DNA from: DATJPD01 sp036394195
GTDB taxonomy: Bacteria > Pseudomonadota > Alphaproteobacteria > CACIAM-22H2
Length of the DNA: 25,513 nt
Direction of reading: 5' to 3'
Assembly (NCBI GenBank): GCA_036394195.1
Contig: DASWFO010000059.1
Span: 1-25,513, forward strand
Shown: positions 1 to 8,128 of the stretch, piece after piece
How the letters are laid out: every line of letters begins with the position of its first letter
Position numbering within the stretch: position 1 is the first letter of the stretch
Notes under the pieces: model-generated
What the model was told of the DNA's origin: nothing
Database searches by the model: none
The model's input: only the letters and a program-made list of their open reading frames with translations
Translations under genes and position numbers: made by a program

Positions 1-56
1 GTTGGTTCGCTGCCTCGTGGGGTGCGCCCCCGCCGGCAAATACAGTGAGGGATCGC

Positions 57-932
57 ATGGATCTGGCACAGGCTTCGACCGCCCGCGACCGCACCACGGT
101 TGGGACTATTCGCCCCCTCTCGCCCGCGATCGGCGCCGAGATCGTCGGCATCGATCTGTCCCAGCCGTTCGACGACGCGACGTTCGGAGAGATCCGCGAC
201 GCCTGGCACCGCTCCTGTATCGTGCTGTTCCGGGACCAGACGCTCAGCGAACAGGACCAGACGCGCTTTGCGGCGCGCTTTGGCGAGCTCGGCAAGCTCG
301 TGACCAAGCATGACCAGACGTACCAGCCCGGGGTGATGCTGGTCTCCAACATCCGGGAGAACGGAAAGCCGATCGGCGTGCTGCCGGATGGCGAGATGTT
401 CTTCCACTCCGACCAGTGCTACGCCGAGCGGCCGACCATGGCGACGCTGCTCTACGCGGTCGAAATCCCGAGCCAGGGCGGCAATACGCTGTTCGCCAAC
501 ATGTATGCCGCTTATGATTCGCTGCCCGACGAGACGAAGCAGCGCCTCGACGGCCTCACGGCGATGAACGTCTACGACTACGCGACCAATGCCACGGTGC
601 GCCGCCCGGGCGTTCCGGCGATGCAGCCCGACGCGCCGTCTTACGCGCATCCCGTCGTGCGCACGCATCCGGCGACGCGCCGCAAGGCGCTCTACGTGAA
701 CCGGCTGATGACCGACCACATCGTCGGCATGCCGCGCGCGGACAGCGACCGCCTGCTCGAGACGCTGTTCGACCACCAGGAACAGCGCCGGTTCGTGTAC
801 GAGCACGTCTGGCGGCCCGGCGATCTCATCATGTGGGACAACCGCTGCACCTTGCACGCGCGCACCGATTTCCCGTCGACGGAGCGGCGGCTGCTGCGCC
901 GCGTCATCGTGCAGGGGGACAAGCCGGTCTAG
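57..932 (+). CDS. TauD/TfdA-family Fe(II)/2-oxoglutarate-dependent dioxygenase
   Basis: Predicted cytoplasmic non-haem iron oxygenase of 291 residues, close to the family's usual 280-300. Such enzymes couple 2-oxoglutarate decarboxylation to hydroxylation of a substrate such as taurine, an alkylsulfonate or a phenoxyacetate. The facial triad is visible: H117-x-D119 in FFHSDQ and the distal H267 in CTLHART. R277/R278 in TERR probably bind the 2-oxoglutarate carboxylate. The N-terminal part (PLSPAIGAEIVGIDLS, and later IVLFRDQ) is typical of TauD-type enzymes. I chose the ATG at 57 because a GTGAGGG ribosome site lies about 6 bases upstream; a GTG at 45 would add four residues but overlaps that site. 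The gene is alone on the plus strand and convergent with the RND pump gene. The family is secure, but the substrate cannot be read from the sequence. Confidence 0.9.
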   Translation: MDLAQASTARDRTTVGTIRPLSPAIGAEIVGIDLSQPFDDATFGEIRDAWHRSCIVLFRDQTLSEQDQTRFAARFGELGKLVTKHDQTYQPGVMLVSNIRENGKPIGVLPDGEMFFHSDQCYAERPTMATLLYAVEIPSQGGNTLFANMYAAYDSLPDETKQRLDGLTAMNVYDYATNATVRRPGVPAMQPDAPSYAHPVVRTHPATRRKALYVNRLMTDHIVGMPRADSDRLLETLFDHQEQRRFVYEHVWRPGDLIMWDNRCTLHARTDFPSTERRLLRRVIVQGDKPV

Positions 933-956
933 GCGGTTAGAGCGGATCCAGCTATT

Positions 957-1140
957 CACCTCTCCCGTGGGGAGAGGTCGGCGCGAAGCGCCGGGTGAGG
1001 GGAAACTTCGCCGCGTCGCTGTGATGAAAAACCAGCGCTGTGCTGAACCGGTGCCCCTCACCCGCTCGCTGCCGCTCGCGACCTCTCCCGGTGGTGGGAG
1101 AGGTAACTTGGGCTTGAACTCGCCTAAACGGAACGCGTTC
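957..1140. repeat. Hairpin-rich REP/MITE-like element between convergent genes
   Basis: Nested inverted repeats are visible: ACCTCTCCC (958-966) with GGGAGAGGT (970-978); CGGCGC-GAA-GCGCCG (979-993); GGGTGAGGGG (993-1002) with CCCCTCACCC (1054-1063); and a second ACCTCTCCC (1081-1089) with GGGAGAGGT (1096-1104). The right side ends in the perfect palindrome GAACGCGTTC (1131-1140), whose last base is also the last base of the pump gene's stop codon. There is no coding capacity. Elements of this style are dispersed in many alphaproteobacterial genomes. It could act as a bidirectional terminator or mRNA stabiliser for the two converging genes. Its copy number in this genome is unknown. Confidence 0.75.
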
Positions 1141-4100
1141 TAGTGCTCCGCCGCGACCGGGGTCAGCTCCTCGGTTTCGCCCTCGTGGCTGTGATCGGCG
1201 GCGATGATCATGTACGCCGCCGGGACCACGAACAACGTGAACAGCGTGCCGATCGACAGGCCGCTGGCGATGACCAGGCCCATCTGGAAGCGGGACACCG
1301 CCCCGGCGCCGGAGGCCACCAACAGCGGCACCACGCCCAGCACCATCGCCGCCGTGGTCATCAGGATCGGTCGCAGCCGGATTCCGCACGCCTGCTCGAT
1401 CGCCTCGCGCTTCGACTTGCCCTGGCGCTGCAGCTCGTTGGCGAATTCGACGATCAGGATGCCGTGCTTGCTGACCAGGCCCATCAGCGTCACCAGGCCG
1501 ACCTGGGTATAGATGTTCATGCTGGCGCCGCCGACGCCGACGCTGATGAAGATCAGGGCCCCGGCGATCGACATCGGCACCGAGACGAGGATGATCACCG
1601 GGTCGCGGAAGCTCTCGAACAGAGCCGCCAGCGACAGAAAGATGATGATCAGCGCGAACCCGAAGGTGATGACGAAGCCGCCGGATTCCTGGATGAGCTG
1701 GCGCGATTCACCGCCGTAGTCCACGTAATAGCCTTGCGGCAGCGTATCGTGGGCGAGCTTGGTCAGGAACGCGACCGCGTCGCCGCGCGCGACGCCGGGC
1801 GCCTCGACGCCGGTGATCGTCGCCGCATTGATCTGCTGGAAATGGTTGAGCGAGCGCGGAATGGTCTTCTGCGTGATCTTCACGATCGTCGACAGCGGCA
1901 CGGTCGAGCCGTCGGCGGCGCGGATGTAGTAGTTCAGGAGCTGATCGGTGTTCAGGCGGTACTGCTGCTCGACCTGCGGGATCTTCTTGTAGGAGCGCCC
2001 GTCGAGGCTGAAGTAGTTCACATAGCCGCCGCCCAGCATCCAACCCATAGCCTGCCCGACATCGCTCATCTTGAGGCCGAGCTGCGCCGCCTTGTCGCGG
2101 TCGATCTCCACGGTTCCCTGCGGCAAGTCCACCTTGAGGTCGTTGTCGAGGAAGATGAACATGCCGCTCTTCAGCGCATCGAGCATGAACTGCTGCGAGA
2201 TTTCGCTCAGCCGCGCAAAGGGCTGGGTGGTGCCGATGACGAACTGGATCGGCAAGCCGAAGCTTCCGGGCAGGGCCGGCGGCTGGAACGCCGCGACGCG
2301 GGCACCGGCCACGCCATAGAGCTTCTGCTGCAAATCCGGCTGGATCTGGTTCGAGGTCCGTTTGCGCTCGTCCCAGGGCTTGAACACGAGACCGGCGATC
2401 GACTGGCCGGGGGCTTCGAGCTGGAAGACGTGGCCCATCTCCGGATACGACGTGAAGATCTCGAAAATCTGCCGCGCGTAGAGCAGGCGCTGCTGCAGGG
2501 TCGCGTTTGGGGCGGCGACGGACTGGGTGATGACGACGCCCTGATCCTCCTGCGGCGCCAGTTCGGTCTTCGCATCCCGGAACAGGAAATAAATGCTGCC
2601 GAGGATCAAGATCGCGAAGACCGTCGTCACCGGCAGGTAGTTCAGGCTGCCGCTGAGGTTGCGTTCGTAGACGGCGCGAACCCGCGCAAACACCCGGTCG
2701 AGAAAATCGACGAGGCGGTCCTGCCAGTCTCGCGCCTCGGGGTTATGCGGCTTCAGGAGCTTGGCGCTCATCATGGGCGAGAGGGTCAGCGCTATGATTG
2801 CCGACACCGTGACGGCACCCACGAGGGTGAACGCAAACTCGGTGAACAGCGCACCGGTGAGGCCGCCCTGAAAGCCGATCGGGACGTAGACCGCGATCAG
2901 CACCACGGTCATGGCGATGATCGGGCCGCCGAGCTCGCGGGCACCCTGGATCGCCGCCGCGAACGGGCTCAAGCCCTCCTCGAGGTGGCGATTGACGTTC
3001 TCGACCACGATGATCGCGTCGTCGACGACCAAGCCGATCGCCAGCACCAGAGCCAGCAACGTCAGCAGGTTTATCGAGAAGCCGAAGAGCAGCATCATCG
3101 TGAACGTGCCGATCAGCGACAGCGGGATGGCCACGACCGGAATCACCACCGACCGCGGCGAGCCCAGGAACAGGAACACGACCACCGTCACGATCGCCAA
3201 GGCCTGCACGAGGGTCGAAATCACCTCGCGGATCGCGCTGTTCACGAACGCGGTCGAATCGTAGATGACCTCGCCGTTCAGGCCCTGCGGAAGCTGCTCC
3301 TTGATATCGGGCCAGGCCTTGTTGATGCCAGCGATCGTCTGAAGCAGGTTCGCCGATGGCGCCACCTGGATGCCGATATAAACCGCCTTCTTGCCGTCGA
3401 AGCTGACCTCGGACTCGTAATCGTCGGCACCGAGCGTCACGTTGGCCACGTCCTGGAGCCGGACGATGGCGCCGTTCGCCTGCTTGAGCACCAGGTTCCT
3501 GAACTCCTCCACGGTGTGGAGGCTGGTCGCGGCACTCAGGTTGACCTGCACCATCTGGCCCTTGGTATTGCCGAGCCCGGAGATGAAGTCGTTGGTCGAC
3601 AGGGCCTGACTGACATCCGCGGCCGTCAGCCCGAGCGCGGCGAGCTTCTGCGGATCGAGCCAGGCACGCAGCGCGAAGTTCTTGCCGCCGAGGATTTCGG
3701 CGGTCTGCACACCCTCGACGGCCTGCAGCTTCGGCTGGACGACCCGCACCAGATAGTCGGTGATCTTGTTCGGCGCCAGGACCTCGGAGTTGAATCCGAT
3801 ATACATCGCGTCGAAGGTCTGACCGATCTTCACGGTCATGACCGGCTGCTGCGCGTCCGGCGGCAGCTGATTGCGCACCGACGTGACCTTGGTCTGAATC
3901 TCGGTCAGCGCCTTGTCGGGATCGTAATTGAGCCGCAGATACGCCGTGATCGTACTGACGCTGGTCTGGCTGGTGGACGCCAGATAGTCGATGCCGTTGG
4001 CCTGCGCGATGGCGTTTTCGAGCGGCGTCGTCAGGAACCCGGCCACGACGTCCGGGTCGGCGCCGTAATAGGTCGTCGTGATCGTGACGATCGCGTTTTC

Positions 4101-4220
4101 CGTGCGCGGGTACTGCAGGGTCGGCAAGGTGAAGACCGACCGCAGCCCCAGAACCAGGATGAGCAGGCTGACGACGCTCGCCAGCACCGGCCGGCGGATG
4201 AAAATGTCGGTGAACTTCAT
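1140..4220 (-). CDS. RND-family (HAE-1 type) multidrug efflux permease, inner membrane
   Basis: A 1026-residue proton-driven transporter of the AcrB/MexB superfamily, of usual length. It starts MKFTDIFIRRPVLA, the classic RND N terminus running into TM1 (about residues 11-31). TM4 carries the proton-relay pair in GLVVDDAIIVVENV near residue 400, and the later TM10 region has the relay lysine in GLVSKHGILIVEF. Two large periplasmic porter loops follow TM1 and TM7. It should assemble as a trimer with the adaptor and outer-membrane lipoprotein encoded upstream, and export drugs or other amphiphiles. The start has GAAGG about 7 bases upstream. It is the last gene of the operon, 184 bases after the adaptor. 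The stop codon touches the hairpin element at 957-1140. Substrate range is unknown. Confidence 0.95.
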   Translation of the reverse strand: MKFTDIFIRRPVLASVVSLLILVLGLRSVFTLPTLQYPRTENAIVTITTTYYGADPDVVAGFLTTPLENAIAQANGIDYLASTSQTSVSTITAYLRLNYDPDKALTEIQTKVTSVRNQLPPDAQQPVMTVKIGQTFDAMYIGFNSEVLAPNKITDYLVRVVQPKLQAVEGVQTAEILGGKNFALRAWLDPQKLAALGLTAADVSQALSTNDFISGLGNTKGQMVQVNLSAATSLHTVEEFRNLVLKQANGAIVRLQDVANVTLGADDYESEVSFDGKKAVYIGIQVAPSANLLQTIAGINKAWPDIKEQLPQGLNGEVIYDSTAFVNSAIREVISTLVQALAIVTVVVFLFLGSPRSVVIPVVAIPLSLIGTFTMMLLFGFSINLLTLLALVLAIGLVVDDAIIVVENVNRHLEEGLSPFAAAIQGARELGGPIIAMTVVLIAVYVPIGFQGGLTGALFTEFAFTLVGAVTVSAIIALTLSPMMSAKLLKPHNPEARDWQDRLVDFLDRVFARVRAVYERNLSGSLNYLPVTTVFAILILGSIYFLFRDAKTELAPQEDQGVVITQSVAAPNATLQQRLLYARQIFEIFTSYPEMGHVFQLEAPGQSIAGLVFKPWDERKRTSNQIQPDLQQKLYGVAGARVAAFQPPALPGSFGLPIQFVIGTTQPFARLSEISQQFMLDALKSGMFIFLDNDLKVDLPQGTVEIDRDKAAQLGLKMSDVGQAMGWMLGGGYVNYFSLDGRSYKKIPQVEQQYRLNTDQLLNYYIRAADGSTVPLSTIVKITQKTIPRSLNHFQQINAATITGVEAPGVARGDAVAFLTKLAHDTLPQGYYVDYGGESRQLIQESGGFVITFGFALIIIFLSLAALFESFRDPVIILVSVPMSIAGALIFISVGVGGASMNIYTQVGLVTLMGLVSKHGILIVEFANELQRQGKSKREAIEQACGIRLRPILMTTAAMVLGVVPLLVASGAGAVSRFQMGLVIASGLSIGTLFTLFVVPAAYMIIAADHSHEGETEELTPVAAEH

Positions 4221-4363
4221 GGTAAGGCCTTCGGGCTGTACGGGACCGGGGCTGAAGGAATTGGGCCTGGAGGATGCGCCTTTTCTGCGCCGTCATGCCG
4301 GGCACCGCTGTCACGTCTTCGCGAGCACATGGCGGGCCAGCCATGGTTCGCTCGGGCGGCCGA

Positions 4364-4384
4364 TCGCCCGCATAAAGCGGGCGA
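4364..4384 (-). other. Intercistronic hairpin between adaptor and pump genes
   Basis: TCGCCCGC (4364-4371) pairs with GCGGGCGA (4377-4384) around an ATAAA loop, 20 bases after the adaptor stop in the direction of transcription. No T run follows, so it is not a standard terminator. It sits in the only sizeable gap in the operon (4221-4404) and could stabilise or partly attenuate the transcript before the large pump cistron. The hairpin is seen directly; its role is inference. Confidence 0.5.
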
Positions 4385-4404
4385 GGACGCGGACAGGGGC
4401 TGGC

Positions 4405-5556
4405 TCACTGTTCTTCGCTCGGATGCGGATCGGGATCGTTGCTCGGCTGGACCGTGTTGTTCACGATCACCGGCGAGCCGTTGCGCAGCTTCACCTGGCC
4501 GGCGGTGACGACCGTGTCGCCCTCGTTGATGCCCTTGAGAACCGCCACCTGGTCGCCGCGCGTCGGCCCGGTGCTGACGAAGGTCTGCCGCGCGACCAGC
4601 TGCGGCTGGGCCGATCCGGGTGCCGCCTTGTTGTCCACAATATAGGCCGTGTCGCCGTACGAGCTGAACGTGATCGCCGTCTGCGGCAGGGTGACGTAGC
4701 GCTGCGGCGCGCCGATCGTGATTCCAACGGTCGCGTACATTCCGGGCAGCAGCTTATGGTCGGGATTCTTGATCGTCGCCCGGGCCTGGAAATTGCGCGT
4801 CGCCGCATCGACCTTCGGATTGATCGCGGAGATCTCGCCGGCAAAATTTTGTCCCGGATAGGTGTCGACCTTCGCCGCGACCGGCTGCCCGACCGACAGC
4901 TGATCCAGCGCCTGCTGCGGCAGGAAAAAGTCCACGTAGATCGGGTCGAGCGACTGCAGGGTGACCACCATGGTGCCGGCGGTCAGGTACTGGCCGAGGT
5001 CGACCTGGCGGATGCCGAGATGGCCGGCGAACGGTGCCCGTAGCGTCTTCTTGTTGATCACCGCCTGCTGCTCGTTCACCTGCGCGATCGCGCTCTTCAG
5101 GTTGGCGGCGTCGGTGTCGAGCTGCGCCTGGCTGACCGCCTGCACCCGGAACTGCTTCTGGTCGCGCTCCATCGTGATCCGGGCCAGCTCGGCGGACGCC
5201 TCCAGCGAATGAAGCTTCGCGATGTCGTCGTTCGCGCGCAGCTGCACGAGGACGGCGCCGCCCGGCACGTCGTCGCCGGAATTGAACGTGATGTTGTCGA
5301 CGATGCCGGCGAGCTCGAGCGACAGATCGGCGCCGTTCACGGCGCGCAGGCTGCCCACGGCCTCGAGCCGCTGCTGCCATTGGTCCGGCTTGGCGACGGT
5401 CGTGGACACCGTCTGCGGCGGATTGGCCAGCCCCGCCATCGCCTTCTGGATCATCTTGGCCTTGAAGGCCTGGAATCCGAATACCAGCCCCAACACCACG
5501 CCGACCCCGATCAGCATGATGATCATGCGCTTGGTCATCGAGCCACGCTTGGTCAT
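4405..5556 (-). CDS. RND efflux periplasmic adaptor (membrane fusion protein, HlyD/AcrA family)
   Basis: A 383-residue adaptor linking the RND pump to the outer-membrane channel. An N-terminal membrane anchor lies at about residues 11-28 (MIIMLIGVGVVLGLVFGF). It is followed by the first lipoyl half with GIVDNITFNSGDDV, an alpha-helical hairpin at roughly 115-170, the second lipoyl half (LRAPFAGHLGIRQVDLGQYL), and beta-barrel and membrane-proximal domains. No lipobox is seen, so it is anchored by the transmembrane helix. The ATG at 5556 overlaps the stop of the upstream channel gene as ATGA and has GGAGAG about 8 bases upstream. A second in-frame ATG at 5538 follows a small duplication of ATGACCAAGCG, so a six-residue-shorter protein is possible. 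Confidence 0.93.
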   Translation of the reverse strand: MTKRGSMTKRMIIMLIGVGVVLGLVFGFQAFKAKMIQKAMAGLANPPQTVSTTVAKPDQWQQRLEAVGSLRAVNGADLSLELAGIVDNITFNSGDDVPGGAVLVQLRANDDIAKLHSLEASAELARITMERDQKQFRVQAVSQAQLDTDAANLKSAIAQVNEQQAVINKKTLRAPFAGHLGIRQVDLGQYLTAGTMVVTLQSLDPIYVDFFLPQQALDQLSVGQPVAAKVDTYPGQNFAGEISAINPKVDAATRNFQARATIKNPDHKLLPGMYATVGITIGAPQRYVTLPQTAITFSSYGDTAYIVDNKAAPGSAQPQLVARQTFVSTGPTRGDQVAVLKGINEGDTVVTAGQVKLRNGSPVIVNNTVQPSNDPDPHPSEEQ

Positions 5557-7094
5557 TGTCCGCTCTCCACCGTAGAAGCCTCGACCCGCGTTCCGCTCCC
5601 AGCCTTGATCATTTTCATTTTCTTGTCGGTCACGTCGCCCCGGTTCCACCAGCCGCCGCCCAGCGCCTGGAACAGCGCCGCGGTATCTGAAAACCGGTTC
5701 GCCTGCGCCTGGACCAGGTTGATCCTCGCCTGCTGATATGTCCGTTCCGCGTCAAGCAAGGATGCATAGGGAATGGCGCCGAGCTGGAACTGCCGCCGCG
5801 ACATGTCGAGGCTGTCGAGCGACGAGCGCTCGGCCTCGACCTGGGCCGCGAGCGCGTTCGCGTCCGCTTCGAGGGCCCGCAGCGCATCGGCCACGTTCTG
5901 GAACGCGGTCAGGACCGTATTGCGATATTGCGCCGCCGCGGCCTGGAAGGCGGCCTCGGCGGCGCGCTTCTGGTGGGTCAGCGTGCCGCCGTGAAACAGC
6001 GGCTGCGCCAGACCGGCACCAATGCTCCACACGGCATTGGAGGGATTCCCCAGTCCGGAGAAGTGGACCGCGGTCCGTCCATAGCTGCCGGTCAACGTGA
6101 TCTGCGGCAGCATGTTGGCCGTCGCGACGCCCACCTCGGCGCTGGTCTGATGAACCGTCGCCTCGGCGGAGCGAATGTCGGGCCGCTGCTCGACCAGCTT
6201 CGACGGCAGGCTGAGCGGCAGGTCCTGCGGCAGATTCAGCACGCCGAGATCGAAGATTTCCGCCGGCGCATCGTTCGGAAAGCGCCCCGCCAGCACGGCA
6301 AGCAGGTTGCGCTGCTGCGCCTCCAGCTTCTGCAGCGGCGGCAAGGTCGCCTTGGTCTGGGCGAGCGTCGATTCCTGGGCGAGCACCGCGGCGCGCGAGG
6401 TGGCGCCAAGCTCGAATTGCTGGCGCAGCAGGTTGAGCTGCTCGCTTTGCGCCTGGATGATGTCTTCGGTGGCGGAGATCTGGGCGCGCAGGGACGCCTC
6501 CTGAACCGCGGCCAGGACGACGTTCGAGGTCAGCGTCAGGTAGGTGGCCTCGAGCTGAAAGCGCTGAAACTCGGCCTGCGCCTGGAGCGATTCGACCTGC
6601 CGCCGGATGCCGCCGAAGACGTCCAGGCCGTAAGAGACGTTGATCGCCGCCTGGTGAAGCTGGAACGGCGGGAAACTACCGCGACTTCCGAAACTGGCGC
6701 CCGATATCTTTTCCCTGGCTTCCGACAGGCTGAGGTCGGCGTTGGGCAGCAACGCGCCTTCCTCGGCGTAGACGTTCTCCTGCGCCTGGCGCAGCGTCGC
6801 CTGCGCCGCCTCGAGGCTGGGATTGGCCCGCAGCGCCTGCTCGATCAGCGTGTTGAGATCCGGCGAGTGGAACAGCGTCCACCATTGCCCGGGGATGTCC
6901 AGGTCGTCGACGAAGCGCTGCGGCTCTCCGCCGGGAATCTGCGGCGAACCGGCGGACAGCTCGGGCAGCTTCTCGGCGGTGTACCCGGCCTTCTCCGGCG
7001 TCTTGGGACGCTCGAAGTCCGGGCCGACCATGCATCCGGAGATCAGCAGCGCCGTCACCGCAACGGCGCCCAGCAAGGATGTCCTGATCGTCAT
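5553..7094 (-). CDS. RND efflux outer-membrane lipoprotein (OprM/NodT family)
   Basis: A 513-residue TolC-like channel of the NodT subfamily. The signal peptide ends in the lipobox I18-S-G-C21, so the mature protein should be lipidated at C21 and inserted in the outer membrane. Two homologous OEP repeats follow: the first includes QWWTLFHSPDLNTLIEQAL and SYGLDVFGGIRRQ, the second RPDIRSAEATVHQTSAEVGVA region and the AGLAQPLFHGG strand, each with long alanine/glutamine-rich helices. The start at 7094 was chosen because it gives a proper lipoprotein signal and overlaps the TetR stop as ATGA. The adaptor start overlaps this gene's stop in the same way, so the three are probably translationally coupled. 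An upstream extension of the frame runs into TetR and is not real. Confidence 0.94.
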   Translation of the reverse strand: MTIRTSLLGAVAVTALLISGCMVGPDFERPKTPEKAGYTAEKLPELSAGSPQIPGGEPQRFVDDLDIPGQWWTLFHSPDLNTLIEQALRANPSLEAAQATLRQAQENVYAEEGALLPNADLSLSEAREKISGASFGSRGSFPPFQLHQAAINVSYGLDVFGGIRRQVESLQAQAEFQRFQLEATYLTLTSNVVLAAVQEASLRAQISATEDIIQAQSEQLNLLRQQFELGATSRAAVLAQESTLAQTKATLPPLQKLEAQQRNLLAVLAGRFPNDAPAEIFDLGVLNLPQDLPLSLPSKLVEQRPDIRSAEATVHQTSAEVGVATANMLPQITLTGSYGRTAVHFSGLGNPSNAVWSIGAGLAQPLFHGGTLTHQKRAAEAAFQAAAAQYRNTVLTAFQNVADALRALEADANALAAQVEAERSSLDSLDMSRRQFQLGAIPYASLLDAERTYQQARINLVQAQANRFSDTAALFQALGGGWWNRGDVTDKKMKMIKAGSGTRVEASTVESGQ

Positions 7095-7777
7095 CGGCGG
7101 CTCTCGCGGGCGGCACTGTCGACGATGGCCTTGCAGTGTTCGCGTACGATGTCCTGGATCATTGCCATTTGCGATTCGCCGAGATCGGCGACACCTAGAA
7201 TGCGGCGGGCGCCCGAGTGACAAAACACCGACACCTGCCCGATGATGGCGAGCGTGCGCACGATCACCTTCGCATCGTCGGGCCGCCGTCTGATCAGCCG
7301 GGCGAGCAGTCCCGTGCACGGCTCGATCATGTGGCGCCGCATCTGCTCGTGCAGCGGCGTCAACGCGGCACTACGCTCGATTTCCGCGCGCGAAATGAAG
7401 CGCTTGCGGCTGCCGTCGCCGCCGACGATCAGCCGGGACAGGGCGTCGAGCAGCCCGCACAGACAGCTCAGCAGCTCCTGCCGCGTCGCCTTGGAATTGG
7501 CCAGAGTGGCGCGGGCCCGCGCGGCCACGTCCTCGAGGCGGCCCTCCATCTCGCCAATGATGTGCTCGATGGCGGCGCGATACAGCCCTTCCTTGCTGCC
7601 GAAATAATATTGGATCGACGGCAGCGTGACGTCGGCGTGCTCGGCCAGCATCCGGGTGGTGGTCCCGTCATAGCCGTTCGTTCCGAACGCCTCTATGGCG
7701 GTCTCGACCAGCCGGCGGCGGGTGTCCTCGCCGCGCGTGTAGGTGCCCGAGCGGTATTTCGCTGCTGCGTCGTTCAT
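7091..7777 (-). CDS. TetR-family repressor of the efflux operon (CecR/CerR-like)
   Basis: A 228-residue dimeric DNA-binding regulator. The N-terminal TetR helix-turn-helix lies at about residues 20-65, with TTTRMLAEHADVTLPSIQYYFGSKEGLY covering the recognition helix. The C-terminal ligand domain (ERSAALTPLHEQMRRHMIEPC) resembles the DUF1956 domain of the CecR group, which controls efflux and responds to toxic compounds. It is the first gene of the operon and overlaps the channel gene by ATGA, so the repressor is made on the same mRNA as the pump. That suggests autoregulation with release on substrate binding. No clear Shine-Dalgarno site precedes the ATG, and the best promoter would start the mRNA only about five bases upstream. 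The inducer is unknown. Confidence 0.92.
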   Translation of the reverse strand: MNDAAAKYRSGTYTRGEDTRRRLVETAIEAFGTNGYDGTTTRMLAEHADVTLPSIQYYFGSKEGLYRAAIEHIIGEMEGRLEDVAARARATLANSKATRQELLSCLCGLLDALSRLIVGGDGSRKRFISRAEIERSAALTPLHEQMRRHMIEPCTGLLARLIRRRPDDAKVIVRTLAIIGQVSVFCHSGARRILGVADLGESQMAMIQDIVREHCKAIVDSAARESRR

Positions 7778-7788
7778 TGGGGCCGGGA

Positions 7789-7815
7789 ATTATATCGTTC
7801 GATAGATACTGTCAA
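7789..7815 (-). promoter_or_regulatory. Predicted sigma-70 promoter of the TetR-RND operon
   Basis: Read on the minus strand, TTGACA (7810-7815) and TATAAT (7789-7794) both match the consensus perfectly, with a 15-base spacer, which is shorter than the usual 17. The transcript would begin near 7782, leaving about five untranslated bases before the ATG at 7777. The hexamers are seen directly; function is inference. Confidence 0.6.
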
Positions 7816-7830
7816 ATGATAGATTTTGAC
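7793..7830. promoter_or_regulatory. Candidate TetR operators overlapping the operon promoter
   Basis: Two perfect inverted repeats lie here. TATCG-TT-CGATA (7793-7804) sits across the -10 hexamer and spacer. GTCAAA-N8-TTTGAC (7811-7830) covers the -35. GATAGAT also occurs as a direct repeat (7801-7807 and 7818-7824). The position is right for steric repression by the TetR protein encoded immediately downstream. Which of the two palindromes is the real site cannot be decided from sequence. Confidence 0.55.
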
Positions 7831-8066
7831 AAGACGGCATGGCAGCCATGTGCAGGGGAACACCGCCTAAAGTCGCGGGGTTCCCGCGCCAGCCCCCCAA
7901 CATGACGTGCGGGGGCCGGCGAGTCCGACATCCGCCGCGCAAAATCGCTCCGGCCGCCGGGGTGGCGGGCGACCGCCCAGGCCGAGCGGCGGGCTTCGCT
8001 TGAGGGTTCGTAAACACACGGACACGGCTTCTGGTCTCTGGGGCTCGGTCGCGACCCCCCTGGCAC
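7831..8066. other. GC-rich intergenic stretch with no gene seen
   Basis: This is the middle of the 351-base gap between the TetR and MarR genes. I find no ORF with a ribosome site, no RNA gene and no strong terminator in it. The control elements are confined to its two AT-richer edges and are listed separately. Confidence 0.5.
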
Positions 8067-8095
8067 TCGACAGACCGGGACGGCCGTGGCAGAAT
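8067..8095 (+). promoter_or_regulatory. Predicted promoter of the MarR gene
   Basis: TCGACA (8067-8072, 5 of 6 to consensus) is followed after 17 bases by CAGAAT (8090-8095, 4 of 6). Transcription would begin near 8102, inside the palindrome cluster that precedes the MarR start. An alternative -10, GATAAT at 8125-8130, has no good -35. Confidence 0.4.
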
Positions 8096-8127
8096 TCTTA
8101 GAATAGAAGAATCTTAGAAACTAAGAT
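8096..8127. promoter_or_regulatory. Candidate MarR operator cluster
   Basis: An AT-rich island in GC-rich surroundings. It contains the perfect inverted repeat ATCTTAG-AAA-CTAAGAT (8111-8127) and a direct copy of TCTTAGAA at 8096-8103 and 8112-8119. The palindrome ends one base before the MarR ATG at 8129 and lies just downstream of the predicted -10. MarR proteins commonly bind such palindromes at their own promoter, so autorepression is likely. Confidence 0.6.
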
Positions 8128-8128
8128 A

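Noticed and set aside
1143..4508. A 1121-codon open frame on the plus strand, antisense to the RND pump
   Set aside because: Its product is rich in Arg, His, Asp and Gln, with no domain pattern. It is the usual antisense shadow of a high-GC gene, while the minus-strand frame encodes a complete RND pump.
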